23,966 nucleotides of DNA from positions 1 to 23,966 of IMG/VR virus record IMGVR_UViG_3300042309_000756. One strand, 5' to 3'. The notes under the pieces were generated by a model. The model ran no database searches and was not told where the DNA came from. It saw nothing but the letters and a program-made list of their open reading frames with translations. The DNA is from a virus. A program made the translations under genes and the position numbers. Shown piece after piece: positions 1 through 6,540 of the stretch. Each line of letters opens with the position of its first letter. Positions within the stretch are counted from its first letter, which is position 1.

Positions 1-177
1 CAAGAACGATTTGTTGATTTAGGACAAACACTCTATGTTGAGTGGTTGAAAACTTGTTCTAATATGCAAAGTGCTACTGAACAAGAACGACGAGAAATCT
101 TTAAGTTTTGTGCTGAACTTTCATTTGAAGCAGCAGAAGAGTTTGCTAAAGTATTCCGTCATCAAGAGGACAACTGA
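1..177 (+). CDS. Unrecognised protein, N-terminus outside window
   Basis: An open frame enters from the left edge and stops at TGA 175-177, giving the last 58 residues of a protein (ending FRHQEDN). The visible part is acidic and probably helical, with the stretch ATEQERREIFKFCAELSF. The next gene starts one base after this stop, so it belongs to the same transcription unit as the genes to its right. No family was recognised and the true start cannot be seen. Confidence 0.65.
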   Translation, partial: QERFVDLGQTLYVEWLKTCSNMQSATEQERREIFKFCAELSFEAAEEFAKVFRHQEDN

Positions 178-178
178 A

Positions 179-505
179 ATGACTATCAAAGCAACTGAAT
201 TTCTCAAACTCTTTACCAAAGCAAAACAACTTGATTTAAGTGTTGAGGTTTGTGAGGACAAAGATGGTGATTATGTAGTTCGTATCTACGAAATGTTCCG
301 TCCAGAAAACTTTGATGAAACAGTATTCATCAATCAACAAGGTGAAACTAACTGGGATAAGAGATGTTATAGTTTTGATTATATGATGGATGTTCTTGAT
401 GAAATGTTGGAAGAAAAACGACAAGAAGAAATCAAAGAACAAAAACGACAAGAACTTCTTGCTCGTTTGACTGATTTTGAAAAGGACTTGCTTGGAGTAA
501 AATGA
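179..505 (+). CDS. Small hypothetical phage protein (108 aa)
   Basis: The frame is open upstream to 71, but that part lies over the end of the preceding gene. ATG 179 (MTIKATEFLKLF), one base after the upstream stop, is therefore chosen. The middle is a mixed region with aromatic residues; about the last 35 residues are highly charged (EEKRQEEIKEQKRQELL) and probably coiled-coil. The C-terminus LTDFEKDLLGVK resembles that of the next gene (LTEDELKQLGVK). The stop overlaps the next start as ATGA. No family recognised. Confidence 0.75.
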   Translation: MTIKATEFLKLFTKAKQLDLSVEVCEDKDGDYVVRIYEMFRPENFDETVFINQQGETNWDKRCYSFDYMMDVLDEMLEEKRQEEIKEQKRQELLARLTDFEKDLLGVK

Positions 506-843
506 CTATCAAACGCATTCAAGTCAAAGAAACTCAACGATACTGGGGAGATTTTGAAGGTCCTCTTGATAGTATTATTGCTTCACTCCAGAGGGAATTG
601 GATGCTGGTTGGGAAGGTATTGTGATTGAATATGAACGAGATTATGGTGATTGTCACGACCAAGAAGTTCCTTATCTTTACAAGCATCGAGAAGAAACCG
701 ACAAAGAGTATGAGAAACGAGTAAAACAACTGGAGAAAGAAAAAGCAGAGAAGGCAAAAGCAAAGGAACGAAAACTTCAAAAACTCAAGAAAGACCTTGC
801 TAATCTAACTGAAGACGAACTCAAACAACTTGGAGTAAAATGA
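502..843 (+). CDS. Small hypothetical phage protein with charged C-terminal helix (113 aa)
   Basis: The start overlaps the previous stop (ATGA), with GGAG four bases upstream as ribosome binding site. Residues 1-60 hold an alpha/beta-like segment (QRYWGDFEGPLDSIIASLQREL, then WEGIVIEYERDYGD). Residues 70-113 are Lys/Glu-rich and probably coiled-coil. The start MTIK and the end LGVK are shared with the upstream gene, which suggests related or co-evolving neighbours. Translationally coupled to both sides. Function unknown. Confidence 0.75.
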   Translation: MTIKRIQVKETQRYWGDFEGPLDSIIASLQRELDAGWEGIVIEYERDYGDCHDQEVPYLYKHREETDKEYEKRVKQLEKEKAEKAKAKERKLQKLKKDLANLTEDELKQLGVK

Positions 844-1142
844 CTGAAATTGACCCTTCTGTAATTCTTAAAGATGGTGATTGCATTTACTATCGTGGTA
901 TAAAATACCAAAGAATAGAAAAACCAAAACCTATCACACTCTATGATATTATTGCTGACTGGTGGGATGAAATCTTTATTAACAACAATCCATCAGGGCA
1001 GAATATTGAAACACTAGTAGAGCAGATTGAAGAATGGTTGCCCAAAGAACAATCTGCTGCTGGTTCTCAAAATGTTTATGTTGAGTGTAGTGTAGAAGGT
1101 TTCAACGATTGTCTTACTAAAATCAAATGTAAATTACGATGA
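840..1142 (+). CDS. Small hypothetical phage protein (100 aa)
   Basis: Begins MTEIDPSVILKDGDCIYYRGIKYQRIEK. The N-terminal 30 residues look like a small beta-hairpin and the rest is mixed. The ATGA overlap with the upstream gene and the same GGAGTAAAATGA junction point to translational coupling. The stop also overlaps the next start. I see no catalytic motif or membrane segment. Confidence 0.72.
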   Translation: MTEIDPSVILKDGDCIYYRGIKYQRIEKPKPITLYDIIADWWDEIFINNNPSGQNIETLVEQIEEWLPKEQSAAGSQNVYVECSVEGFNDCLTKIKCKLR

Positions 1143-1540
1143 ATGAAGATATGCCGTGGGTCAATCTCACACAAGAAGAAGTAGAAGAACTTCGCAACAA
1201 AAAACACGAACTTACTGAATATGGTAAACAGAGGTTGAAAGAAATGCTAACTCACGAAGAAATGTTGGAAGAAGCAGAACGAAGAGAAAGAAGTAATACT
1301 GTGCTGCGAAGATATAATCACTTCTATAATGAAGAATGTTCTGGTCTGCCACACGGTACACCAATCACACCAGAACATATGCAAGCAATCACACTTGAAT
1401 GTATGGTGGACGCTCTTATTTGTGAGAATATGAATGTGGAGTATAATGTGATTGCAATTGATGATATCAAGGATTTGATTGCACGATTGTATCAACAGAG
1501 TGATGAGTTTCTTGCAAGAGTGAGGAAGAATAATGAGTAG
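1139..1540 (+). CDS. Small hypothetical phage protein (133 aa)
   Basis: Starts MNEDMPWVNLTQEEVEELRNKKHEL at an ATGA overlap. The N-terminal half is charged and helical (residues 10-55). The C-terminal half (ECMVDALICENMNVEYNVIAIDDIKDLIARLYQQSDEFLARV) has the pattern of two or three packed helices. Unrecognised. It sits in the middle of a run of seven tightly overlapping small genes, so it was most likely made from one mRNA with them. Confidence 0.72.
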   Translation: MNEDMPWVNLTQEEVEELRNKKHELTEYGKQRLKEMLTHEEMLEEAERRERSNTVLRRYNHFYNEECSGLPHGTPITPEHMQAITLECMVDALICENMNVEYNVIAIDDIKDLIARLYQQSDEFLARVRKNNE

Positions 1541-1718
1541 ATTTACTGAAAATCCTGATGAGATTGTACTACAAGACATTCAAATGTTTCATCTTGAAAG
1601 TATGAATGAAAGAACTCTATGGGTGGGAGTTTACACACAAAACAACAAAACATATCACTTGAATATTTCTGCTGATGGTGATAAACTGAGATACTATTGG
1701 AGTGATGAAACGCTGTGA
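1533..1718 (+). CDS. Small hypothetical protein (61 aa)
   Basis: Starts inside the end of the preceding gene (8-nt overlap), after the purine-rich GTGAGGAAG that can serve as ribosome binding site. The product, starting MSRFTENPDEIVLQDIQMF, has a likely antiparallel beta pattern (RTLWVGVYTQNNKTYHLNISADGDKLRYYWSD). No family recognised. The stop overlaps the following GTG start. Confidence 0.65.
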   Translation: MSRFTENPDEIVLQDIQMFHLESMNERTLWVGVYTQNNKTYHLNISADGDKLRYYWSDETL

Positions 1719-2068
1719 GATTTCAAGAACCAACAAAATGGGAACTCTTTCTTGATGGTTTCCACAACATCTTGTATATTCTTGACTGTTATAATGATGG
1801 TGATGAATGGGGATATGGTGAGTTCTGGGAGAGTTTGAGTATTGGTTGGTATAGAGAGTATATCTATCCTTATGATGACCCTTACAATCTAACTATCAGT
1901 CCAGAACGTAAGTTGAGATTAGCACAAGAACTACCAAAGATTACTCTATCAGTAGAGGATTATAATGAACTTGTAGAAAGATTAAATCAACCACAAGATC
2001 CTGCTGTAGTAGAAAGTATTAAAAAACTGATGAATCGTAAAGCACCTTGGGATGATAATGATGATTAG
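1715..2068 (+). CDS. Small hypothetical protein, GTG start (117 aa)
   Basis: Starts at GTG 1715 in a GTGA overlap with the upstream stop; no nearby ATG fits better. The protein is rich in aromatic and acidic residues (DCYNDGDEWGYGEFWESLS, then WYREYIYPYDDPYNL) and soluble. Function unknown. The last codons contain the start of the next gene. Confidence 0.7.
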   Translation: MRFQEPTKWELFLDGFHNILYILDCYNDGDEWGYGEFWESLSIGWYREYIYPYDDPYNLTISPERKLRLAQELPKITLSVEDYNELVERLNQPQDPAVVESIKKLMNRKAPWDDNDD

Positions 2069-2255
2069 AGGGGTTGTTATTTTTGCTGTAGGTCTCTTTG
2101 CAGTTTTATACTTTATTAACTGGATGTATTCTCAACCAACATTAAAGGATGAGAAGTTTAAAGTTGTAGATACTTACAAAGGTTGTGATGTAATAGAATA
2201 TGCTCCTACAAATGCAGCAAGATATCAATACTTTTTGCATTGTGGGGACAGTTGA
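2061..2255 (+). CDS. Small membrane-anchored protein (64 aa)
   Basis: An N-terminal hydrophobic segment (about residues 4-21, VVIFAVGLFAVLYFINWM) is followed by a short polar domain containing the paired-cysteine stretch VVDTYKGCDVIEYAPTNAARYQYFLHC. This tail pattern (DTYKGCDV, then RYxYFLxC) is one I associate with conserved tiny phage proteins of unknown function. In-frame ATGs occur at 2052, 2058 and 2061; 2061 overlaps least with the upstream gene, but 2052 is possible. Last gene of the first cassette; a hairpin follows. Confidence 0.68.
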   Translation: MIRGVVIFAVGLFAVLYFINWMYSQPTLKDEKFKVVDTYKGCDVIEYAPTNAARYQYFLHCGDS

Positions 2256-2260
2256 GGGAG

Positions 2261-2303
2261 TGGCACACTCCACCCCCATCTGGGGTGGTTTCACCCCTAT
2301 AAT
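2261..2303 (+). promoter_or_regulatory. Hairpin plus TATAAT promoter module A
   Basis: After the half-motif TGGCACACT there is a perfect 7-bp stem, CCACCCC (2270-2276) and GGGGTGG (2282-2288), with a 5-nt loop, then TATAAT at 2298-2303. No good -35 is visible. It lies between two cassettes, so it probably ends the upstream transcript and starts the next one. It belongs to the recurring module family of this window. Confidence 0.55.
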
Positions 2304-2324
2304 GAGTACATCCTCAAAAGGGCA

Positions 2325-2585
2325 ATGACTTCCAACCTTTCTAAAATCAAACCTAAACTTCGCACTGAAGGTGTTGTTTCTGGTAACTTCGGCAAGGCAA
2401 AAGTAAAGGCAGGATCTCCTTTGCGTGATATTGGTATGACAAATGCCAAGGTAGTTAAAATTAACACGCAGGATGATTACCTGGACCGACTGCATCGTGC
2501 CTATGTGGCAACTGATGATGTTAAACTGAAGAAGTTTATCTTCAATGAAATCAAAAAGATTATGATCCAACGAGGGACTTGGTGA
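2325..2585 (+). CDS. Small basic hypothetical protein (86 aa)
   Basis: First gene after promoter module A; ATG 2325 follows AAAGGGCA. The N-terminal half is Lys/Gly-rich and probably flexible (SKIKPKLRTEGVVSGNFGKAKVKAG). The C-terminal half is a likely helix pair (DDYLDRLHRAYVATDDVKLKKFIFNEIKKIM). Basic overall, so nucleic-acid binding is possible but not shown. The stop overlaps the following ATG (TGATG). Confidence 0.68.
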   Translation: MTSNLSKIKPKLRTEGVVSGNFGKAKVKAGSPLRDIGMTNAKVVKINTQDDYLDRLHRAYVATDDVKLKKFIFNEIKKIMIQRGTW

Positions 2586-2761
2586 TGACAGGAATACAAA
2601 TTGAATGTGAAATTCAAAAATCAGTTAAGCAACATTTACTTAACTGTATGAAACGTCCTGAATATATTAACTATCCTCACTGCGATCTAGTAGCAGACTA
2701 TACTAAAAAGATTGCAAAGATAGATGAATTTCTGGAAAAGTTCGATAAGTCTAATACATAA
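2585..2761 (+). CDS. Small hypothetical protein (58 aa)
   Basis: ATG 2585 shares its A with the previous stop. In-frame TTG 2579 and GTG 2582 exist but are less likely. Predicted helical with two cysteines in the N-terminal half (IQIECEIQKSVKQHLLNCMKR) and one in HCDLVADYTKKIAKIDEFLEKF. No family recognised. A hairpin follows shortly after the stop. Confidence 0.65.
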   Translation: MTGIQIECEIQKSVKQHLLNCMKRPEYINYPHCDLVADYTKKIAKIDEFLEKFDKSNT

Positions 2762-2768
2762 GTATAAC

Positions 2769-2797
2769 GATGGACGGTTTTTGAACTGTCCGTCATC
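2769..2797 (+). terminator. Stem-loop, probable terminator
   Basis: GATG, a bulged G, then ACGG pair with CCGTCATC (2790-2797) around a 12-nt loop, giving an 8-bp stem. There is no T-run after it, so its strength as a terminator is uncertain; its place between two cassettes supports the role. Confidence 0.5.
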
Positions 2798-2799
2798 AC

Positions 2800-2828
2800 T
2801 TGCTAAGGCACTCTAAAGGTGCTATACT
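2800..2828 (+). promoter_or_regulatory. Sigma70-type promoter B
   Basis: TTGCTA (2800-2805), a 17-nt spacer ending GGTGC, and TATACT (2823-2828). The -10 carries the extended TGC form. It stands 23 nt upstream of the gene at 2852. Confidence 0.6.
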
Positions 2829-2851
2829 TACAAAGTAAATCAATCGAGGTT

Positions 2852-2977
2852 ATGCCCGAAACTTATCAATTTACAGGTGATGCCACTACCTTTTTTGGTC
2901 TGGTTGGTGTTATCAGCACTGCTATTATTGTTTTTTCTGTTTTTCGTTCTTACTGGTCTAGTCCTTACCGCAAATGA
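2852..2977 (+). CDS. 41-residue single-span membrane protein
   Basis: ATG 2852 is preceded by GAGG at 2845-2848. The protein MPETYQFTGDATTFFGLVGV has a hydrophobic helix at about residues 14-31 and the polar tail FRSYWSSPYRK, so the tail is probably cytoplasmic. The length and layout recall the tiny single-helix subunits of thylakoid complexes, but I cannot match it to any of them and make no such claim. First gene after promoter B; the stop overlaps the next start (ATGA). Confidence 0.7.
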   Translation: MPETYQFTGDATTFFGLVGVISTAIIVFSVFRSYWSSPYRK

Positions 2978-3192
2978 ATTATACAAAACCTCTTTCCGAG
3001 TACGAAAAGGAACTCAAGGAAGCAAAGAAAAGGTTTGATAAACTCTCTAAGCAATATAAAAAATGCAGGAGTGCTTATCAAGCAGAAATGATGTATGATG
3101 ATCTCACAATCCTAAATGAGGACATTGCTGAACTTCAGATGATTGTGAAGGAATTGCGACAGCAGAAAAAACTAGCAGAACTCGAAGTCTGA
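2974..3192 (+). CDS. Coiled-coil protein (72 aa)
   Basis: Nearly the whole product is a charged helix with a heptad-like pattern (SEYEKELKEAKKRFDKLSKQ near the start, LNEDIAELQMIVKELRQQ near the end). Probably a dimeric coiled coil. ATGA overlap with the membrane protein upstream suggests the two are made together. Function unknown. Confidence 0.72.
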   Translation: MNYTKPLSEYEKELKEAKKRFDKLSKQYKKCRSAYQAEMMYDDLTILNEDIAELQMIVKELRQQKKLAELEV

Positions 3193-3195
3193 CAA

Positions 3196-3360
3196 ATGCT
3201 AACTTACCAACAAATTTCTTTAGACTTTGATATGATTGAAATGATTTGCAAATCCTGGATGGAACATTACAACTTCCTGCTTGGTCTTCCAGGTAATACT
3301 GAAGTTGAGAATTTCTTTTATCAGGAACAATTCGATCAATTCAAGTGGTATGATGTTTGA
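3196..3360 (+). CDS. Small hypothetical protein (54 aa)
   Basis: Starts three bases after the upstream stop, in the same unit. The sequence starting MLTYQQISLDFDMIEMICKS continues with WMEHYNFLLGLPGNTEVENFF. It shares the pattern FxLGLP with the gene at 3455 (FQLGLPDEDEI), so the two may be distant relatives. No function recognised. The stop is directly followed by promoter module J. Confidence 0.65.
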   Translation: MLTYQQISLDFDMIEMICKSWMEHYNFLLGLPGNTEVENFFYQEQFDQFKWYDV

Positions 3361-3368
3361 TACCACTT

Positions 3369-3390
3369 GTGCCACTAATCCTTCTGGCAC
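3369..3390 (+). terminator. GTGCCA/TGGCAC hairpin
   Basis: GTGCCA (3369-3374) pairs with TGGCAC (3385-3390) across a 10-nt loop. It is one member of the recurring hairpin family between cassettes. No T-run. Confidence 0.5.
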
Positions 3391-3397
3391 ATAACAC

Positions 3398-3426
3398 TTT
3401 ACAGACCCTACCACATCTGCTATGAT
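3398..3426 (+). promoter_or_regulatory. Sigma70 promoter J
   Basis: TTTACA (3398-3403), 17-nt spacer, TATGAT (3421-3426) with an extended TGC just before it. One of the best sigma70 promoters in the window; it serves the gene at 3455. Confidence 0.7.
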
Positions 3427-3454
3427 GTATTCATCAAGTCAAGGAGGTTTCAAG

Positions 3455-3598
3455 ATGATTGATACTTGTGTTCTTCACGATGATTACGAGGACTTTGCTA
3501 ATAAGTATCTCGGTATTGATTATGATGATTTTGTGACTTTTCAACTTGGTCTTCCTGATGAAGATGAAATTGAAATTGAGTATCCTGTGATTGCTTGA
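3455..3598 (+). CDS. Small acidic hypothetical protein (47 aa)
   Basis: Preceded by a strong ribosome binding site, AAGGAGG (3441-3447), and by promoter J, so likely well expressed early. The protein starts MIDTCVLHDDYEDFANKYLG and ends in an acidic run (LPDEDEIEIEYPVIA). It is strongly negative, which would suit a protein that binds or inhibits a host factor, but this is only a thought. No family recognised. Confidence 0.7.
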   Translation: MIDTCVLHDDYEDFANKYLGIDYDDFVTFQLGLPDEDEIEIEYPVIA

Positions 3599-3658
3599 TT
3601 TCTGGGAATGGATTTGCCCTAAAGTTATCCACCTTTTGTTCACTTGACTTTTTCTTGA

Positions 3659-3883
3659 ATGTCTGCTAAACTGATTGCTATTGCTTCTGAAATTGTTGAT
3701 ACCAACCCTGCTGGTGCTCAACTCATTGTTAATCTGACTAAAGCAGAAACTGGTGCTGAATTGATTGAAGCACTGGATAATTATGACTCCACTGTGCTTG
3801 AGAATTATACTCAACCTGTGGACCTTGAAGATGATGGTTATGTTTCCCTCACCGATGCTGATGGTACTATAACTTACGTCTGA
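3659..3883 (+). CDS. Small hypothetical protein (74 aa)
   Basis: ATG 3659 lies 60 nt after the previous stop with no clear ribosome binding site. The N-terminal half is helical and alanine-rich (LIAIASEIVDTNPAGAQLIV, then TKAETGAELIEALDNYD); the C-terminus is acidic and beta-like. This repeats a pattern seen in small phage proteins, but I cannot name it. About 90 nt separate it from the tRNA gene downstream. Confidence 0.68.
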   Translation: MSAKLIAIASEIVDTNPAGAQLIVNLTKAETGAELIEALDNYDSTVLENYTQPVDLEDDGYVSLTDADGTITYV

Positions 3884-3972
3884 TAGATAATCAGGGGCAT
3901 TAAAGGTCCAAACTTTAAGTAAGTCCCACACCCTCCATGCCTCTTAATAATGCACAAACAGGAGGGTCTCTT

Positions 3973-4046
<74 letters not shown>

Positions 4047-4067
4047 TTGTTCACTCTTATCTTTATT

Positions 4068-4235
4068 ATGAACACCGAAACTTCCTTTAATCTTTCTTAC
4101 GATTGCCGTCATTCTGAAACAAGGGATGTTGTTATGAGTTTGAATGTTTCATTTGAAAATGCCTCAGAAGAAGTAATCAAGCAAAGAATCAATACCTGGT
4201 TGAAAGCAATAGGATTTGATTTTGAGGTAAAATAA
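4068..4235 (+). CDS. Small hypothetical protein (55 aa)
   Basis: The frame is open back into the tRNA, but ATG 4068 (MNTETSFNLSYDCRHSETRD) is the first start outside it. The sequence looks like a beta strand, a second strand (VVMSLNVSFE), then a helix (SEEVIKQRINTWLKAIG) and an ending FEVK. No family recognised. Confidence 0.65.
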   Translation: MNTETSFNLSYDCRHSETRDVVMSLNVSFENASEEVIKQRINTWLKAIGFDFEVK

Positions 4236-4237
4236 AA

Positions 4238-4267
4238 TTAAAGTCTAGATACTAATGGAAGTATAAT
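4238..4267 (+). promoter_or_regulatory. Possible promoter before HNH gene
   Basis: TATAAT at 4262-4267, 20 nt before the HNH start, with a weak TTAAAG at 4238-4243 (18-nt spacer). Only the -10 is convincing. Confidence 0.4.
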
Positions 4268-4287
4268 CTCTCCACTGACAAATTCGT

Positions 4288-4764
4288 ATGGATTACTTAA
4301 ACATTGAACCAAACCAAACAATACTTGTTCTAAACGCATCCTACGAACCAATTAACTTTACTAATTGGAAAAGGGCAATCGTATTGCTTATGAAGAATAA
4401 AGCACAAGCACTCGGCAAGAGAGTTATTCGTTTGGTGAATTATATTAAGTTACCATATGAGAAATTGGCACAAAACAAACCATCACGGTCTATGATTTAC
4501 AAACGTGATGGACATAAGTGTCAGTATTGTGGTTCTACTAAAGAACTTACAATCGACCACATCATTCCTCGTTCCCGTGGGGGTGAGGATACTTGGGAAA
4601 ATCTAGTTGTTGCTTGTATGCCTTGTAATACTAGAAAAGGGGATAAGTTTCTTGAAGAAACTAATATGTCTCTTCGCACTATTCCAAGAAAACCAATAAA
4701 TAAAATGTTATTTGCTTTAGATAGAGCAAATGACCCAGAATGGAATGAGTATTCATATAATTGA
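4288..4764 (+). CDS. HNH endonuclease (158 aa)
   Basis: A free-standing HNH nuclease. It has an N-terminal region typical of the cyanobacterial/phage group (LVLNASYEPINFTNWKRAI, residues 13-31), a first zinc-knuckle pair C78-x2-C81 after YKRDGHK, the catalytic core IDHIIPRSRGG with D90-H91, N105 in WENLV, a second pair C110-x2-C113, and N114/K117. All residues expected for beta-beta-alpha-metal nuclease activity are present, so it is probably active in cutting or nicking DNA. Such genes in T4-like phages can act as homing endonucleases or in host DNA breakdown. It sits alone between two promoter modules and next to no visible intron. Confidence 0.9.
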   Translation: MDYLNIEPNQTILVLNASYEPINFTNWKRAIVLLMKNKAQALGKRVIRLVNYIKLPYEKLAQNKPSRSMIYKRDGHKCQYCGSTKELTIDHIIPRSRGGEDTWENLVVACMPCNTRKGDKFLEETNMSLRTIPRKPINKMLFALDRANDPEWNEYSYN

Positions 4765-4788
4765 TGTGACACTCGTACAACCGTCCAT

Positions 4789-4823
4789 AACACCTCTCCA
4801 AGCAACTGGGGAGGTGTTATACT
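4789..4823 (+). promoter_or_regulatory. Long hairpin overlapping a -10 box (module K)
   Basis: AACACCTCTCC (4789-4799) pairs with GGGGAGGTGTT (4808-4818) across an 8-nt loop: 11 bp with one G-T pair. The last T of the stem is the first base of TATACT (4818-4823). This can end the HNH transcript and also cover the spacer of the next promoter. Confidence 0.6.
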
Positions 4824-4846
4824 AAGTTCATCAACAAAGAGGGAGG

Positions 4847-4972
4847 ATGACTACCCCAAACTGGCAACACAATTCAGGAAAAGATAAGAATAGTAAAGGG
4901 ACTTGTAAGGGGAAACTCAAAGCAAGAAAGCAAGCACTTCAACACATCAAACGCAAACTGAAAGTAATCTAA
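4847..4972 (+). CDS. Small very basic protein (41 aa)
   Basis: Starts at ATG 4847 directly after GAGGGAGG. MTTPNWQHNSGKDKNSKGTC continues with a Lys/Arg-rich tail (GKLKARKQALQHIKRKLKVI). It is strongly positive and probably binds nucleic acid or an acidic partner. First gene of the cassette after module K. No family recognised. The next ATG shares a base with its stop. Confidence 0.68.
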   Translation: MTTPNWQHNSGKDKNSKGTCKGKLKARKQALQHIKRKLKVI

Positions 4973-5121
4973 TGAAAGAAGTCACTATTACTGTCAAACT
5001 TCTTCTTGAAGATGATCAACCATCTTGTGATTGGGTTTATGAAAGTATCTACGAACAACTCAATCACGATGCTGGTGAAGCAATTCTTGAATATAATGAT
5101 GATGAACCCAACGTAAAATGA
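4972..5121 (+). CDS. Small acidic protein (49 aa)
   Basis: Starts at taATG after the basic protein. MKEVTITVKLLLEDDQPSCD looks like a beta strand, then a helix (DWVYESIYEQLNHDAGEAILEYN) and the end DDEPNVK. Its start (a strand with alternating polar residues, then a long helix) is shared with the protein at 10359 (YKSVNLTIYFNADLDD, then VQDFIDRMTEKY), suggesting one small-fold family. Function unknown. Confidence 0.65.
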   Translation: MKEVTITVKLLLEDDQPSCDWVYESIYEQLNHDAGEAILEYNDDEPNVK

Positions 5122-5261
5122 AAATGAACTCTAAAACTATTGCTTACATTCTTCTTGGGGTTGTTGCGATTGTCAGTTGGAATGTATTTCTTATTCAACG
5201 TGACAATAAAATGTTTGATAGATATGAAAAGATGACAATATCAGAATCAATAAATGTTTAA
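5118..5261 (+). CDS. Small single-span membrane protein (47 aa)
   Basis: ATGA overlap with the upstream gene. Residues 8-26 (IAYILLGVVAIVSWNVFLI) form one membrane helix, followed by a polar tail (QRDNKMFDRYEKMTISESINV). It could start at ATG 5124 instead, two codons on. Function unknown. Confidence 0.68.
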   Translation: MKMNSKTIAYILLGVVAIVSWNVFLIQRDNKMFDRYEKMTISESINV

Positions 5262-5448
5262 CGGATTATTTTCAGAAGGTCTAGAGGTTTATTACAAACA
5301 GCAGTATGGAATCATCAGGTTTGTCTGTGATGAATACATTACTGTGTGTGTTCGCACTTTTCCAAGGGAAAGAGTTAAAGACGTTTGTATTGTAGTTCAT
5401 CCAGAAAATTACAAGTATGTTGAACTAATCAAGGAATCTACAAAGTGA
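5254..5448 (+). CDS. Small hypothetical protein (64 aa)
   Basis: Starts within the last codons of the membrane protein (8-nt overlap). MFNGLFSEGLEVYYKQQYGI continues into a beta-rich pattern (FVCDEYITVCVRTF, then DVCIVVHPENYKYVEL). The short strands and turn glycines resemble a small SH3-like barrel, which is a structural guess only. Last gene of this cassette; module C follows immediately. Confidence 0.68.
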   Translation: MFNGLFSEGLEVYYKQQYGIIRFVCDEYITVCVRTFPRERVKDVCIVVHPENYKYVELIKESTK

Positions 5449-5455
5449 TGCTGGT

Positions 5456-5513
5456 GTGCCACTTGTAGCACTGGCACTGTAAAGTCCCGCAGACCCCCCT
5501 GATGCCCTATAAT
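5456..5513 (+). promoter_or_regulatory. Hairpin and TATAAT promoter module C
   Basis: GTGCCA (5456-5461) and TGGCAC (5472-5477) can pair. Then come GTAAAGTCCC (5479-5488), a 10-nt variable part, CTGATGCCC and TATAAT (5508-5513). The same two blocks at the same spacing recur at 8575-8610. Confidence 0.6.
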
Positions 5514-5539
5514 ACAGGGACACAAGCAAAGGAAACCAC

Positions 5540-5785
5540 TTGGTAGACCTCAACACTGTTTTTAACTACACTGCTTCTCGTTGGGATTGGCAAGATGGCA
5601 ATGTAAATCAAATGTGGATTCAAGAGATTGAAGAATCTCCTGATTGCTACCGTTATGTTGCTGTTGCTTACAATCCTCGTAAGAATACGAGTATGGTGAT
5701 GAGTGAACCTCGTTGCTATGCTGATACCCTGAACTGGGTTCGTAGTTTCTGTGCTTCTTTCTGTATTCTTCCTGAGTATTGCTAA
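5540..5785 (+). CDS. Small hypothetical protein, TTG start (81 aa)
   Basis: No ATG exists near the start of the frame; TTG 5540 is preceded by AAAGGA at a fitting distance and stands 26 nt after the -10 of module C, so it is chosen. The protein is aromatic-rich (YTASRWDWQDGNVNQMWIQE, then CYRYVAVAYNPRKNTSMVM) with several cysteines near the C-terminus (SFCASFCILPEYC). Unrecognised. The next gene starts at the stop codon. Confidence 0.65.
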   Translation: MVDLNTVFNYTASRWDWQDGNVNQMWIQEIEESPDCYRYVAVAYNPRKNTSMVMSEPRCYADTLNWVRSFCASFCILPEYC

Positions 5786-5949
5786 TGGAAAACATCAAGG
5801 CATTTATTGTTCCTAATACTCACTATACTGTGATAGTTCAGGAATACAAACAAAACACACTACGAGATGATGCTTATTGGGTAACTAAACAAGTTAAAAC
5901 ATACAAAAAGGAAAAGGACGCACTTAAGTTTCTTTCCCGTTTTTCTTGA
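5785..5949 (+). CDS. Small hypothetical protein (54 aa)
   Basis: ATG 5785 shares a base with the upstream stop. MENIKAFIVPNTHYTVIVQE is probably two beta strands, followed by charged AYWVTKQVKTYKKEKDALKFLSRF. This arrangement (short strands, then KExDALKF near a helix) is common in small phage proteins that lack a known function. Basic overall. Confidence 0.65.
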   Translation: MENIKAFIVPNTHYTVIVQEYKQNTLRDDAYWVTKQVKTYKKEKDALKFLSRFS

Positions 5950-5983
5950 CTCATTGCATCAATCTCAACATCCTTAACTTATT

Positions 5984-6364
5984 ATGACTTTCACCTTCCC
6001 TCGTCTGTCTTCTGGCATCTACGAAGTCCAGAAGGATTCTAATACTGTTGGATTCATTCGTAAAGCATCTGCATCAAAGTGGATTGTTGTTGATGTTGTA
6101 GACACTCCTCAACACGTTACAAAGACCCTCAAAGATGCTAAAGATGCTTGTATCAACCTCATCATCTTTGATACAGTTGACAGCACTGTAGAAACTGAGT
6201 ATAATGAGTCTGTCCAAGATGAAAAGGTGAATGAGAACCTTAATAATACTCTAGAGGGTTCTTTGCACTGCTATAAGCAGATACCTGGAACTGATGAGTT
6301 TGAGGAAGTATGTCCTACTACTTTTGGGTTCTCTGTTCCTACTCTTGAACCGATTGAGTTCTAA
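5984..6364 (+). CDS. Hypothetical protein (126 aa)
   Basis: Starts MTFTFPRLSSGIYEVQKDSN at ATG 5984, 34 nt after the previous stop, without a clear ribosome binding site. Residues 10-60 (GIYEVQKDSNTVGFIRKASA, then WIVVDVVDTPQHVTKTLKDAKDACINL) read as four strands and a helix, similar to small domains that decorate phage proteins. The C-terminal 60 residues are acidic and probably less ordered. No catalytic motif. Confidence 0.7.
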   Translation: MTFTFPRLSSGIYEVQKDSNTVGFIRKASASKWIVVDVVDTPQHVTKTLKDAKDACINLIIFDTVDSTVETEYNESVQDEKVNENLNNTLEGSLHCYKQIPGTDEFEEVCPTTFGFSVPTLEPIEF

Positions 6365-6540
6365 TGCTTAAGTTCATTCTTCATACTATTTTTCAACAAA
6401 ACAAAATGCACGATTCAACTTTAGATCTTTTCTGTGATCACGATGATGATAGTATTGCTGATGAGTATGCAATGGAAATTGAAATGAAAGCAGCAATGCT
6501 TGAAGTGACCGTTGATTATTATATGATGGAGTTTATGTGA
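6364..6540 (+). CDS. Small acidic hypothetical protein (58 aa)
   Basis: ATG 6364 shares a base with the previous stop; ATG 6406 (MHDSTLDLF) is a second possible start. The product is acidic and methionine-rich (DLFCDHDDDSIADEYAMEIE, then MKAAMLEVTVDYYMMEFM). No family recognised. The stop overlaps the next ATG. Confidence 0.6.
   Translation: MLKFILHTIFQQNKMHDSTLDLFCDHDDDSIADEYAMEIEMKAAMLEVTVDYYMMEFM

Noticed and set aside
3625-3633. TTATCCACC, one base off the E. coli DnaA box
   Set aside because: Single, isolated near match between two small genes; not part of a cluster.
3434-3931. Long reverse-strand open frame (165 codons)
   Set aside because: Lies opposite two genes and a strong promoter with AAGGAGG on the + strand; Ser/Ile/Asn-rich composition typical of antisense frames in AT-rich DNA.
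4695-4702. AATAAATA late-promoter-like motif
   Set aside because: Lies inside the HNH coding sequence with no suitably placed late gene downstream; probably chance in AT-rich DNA.
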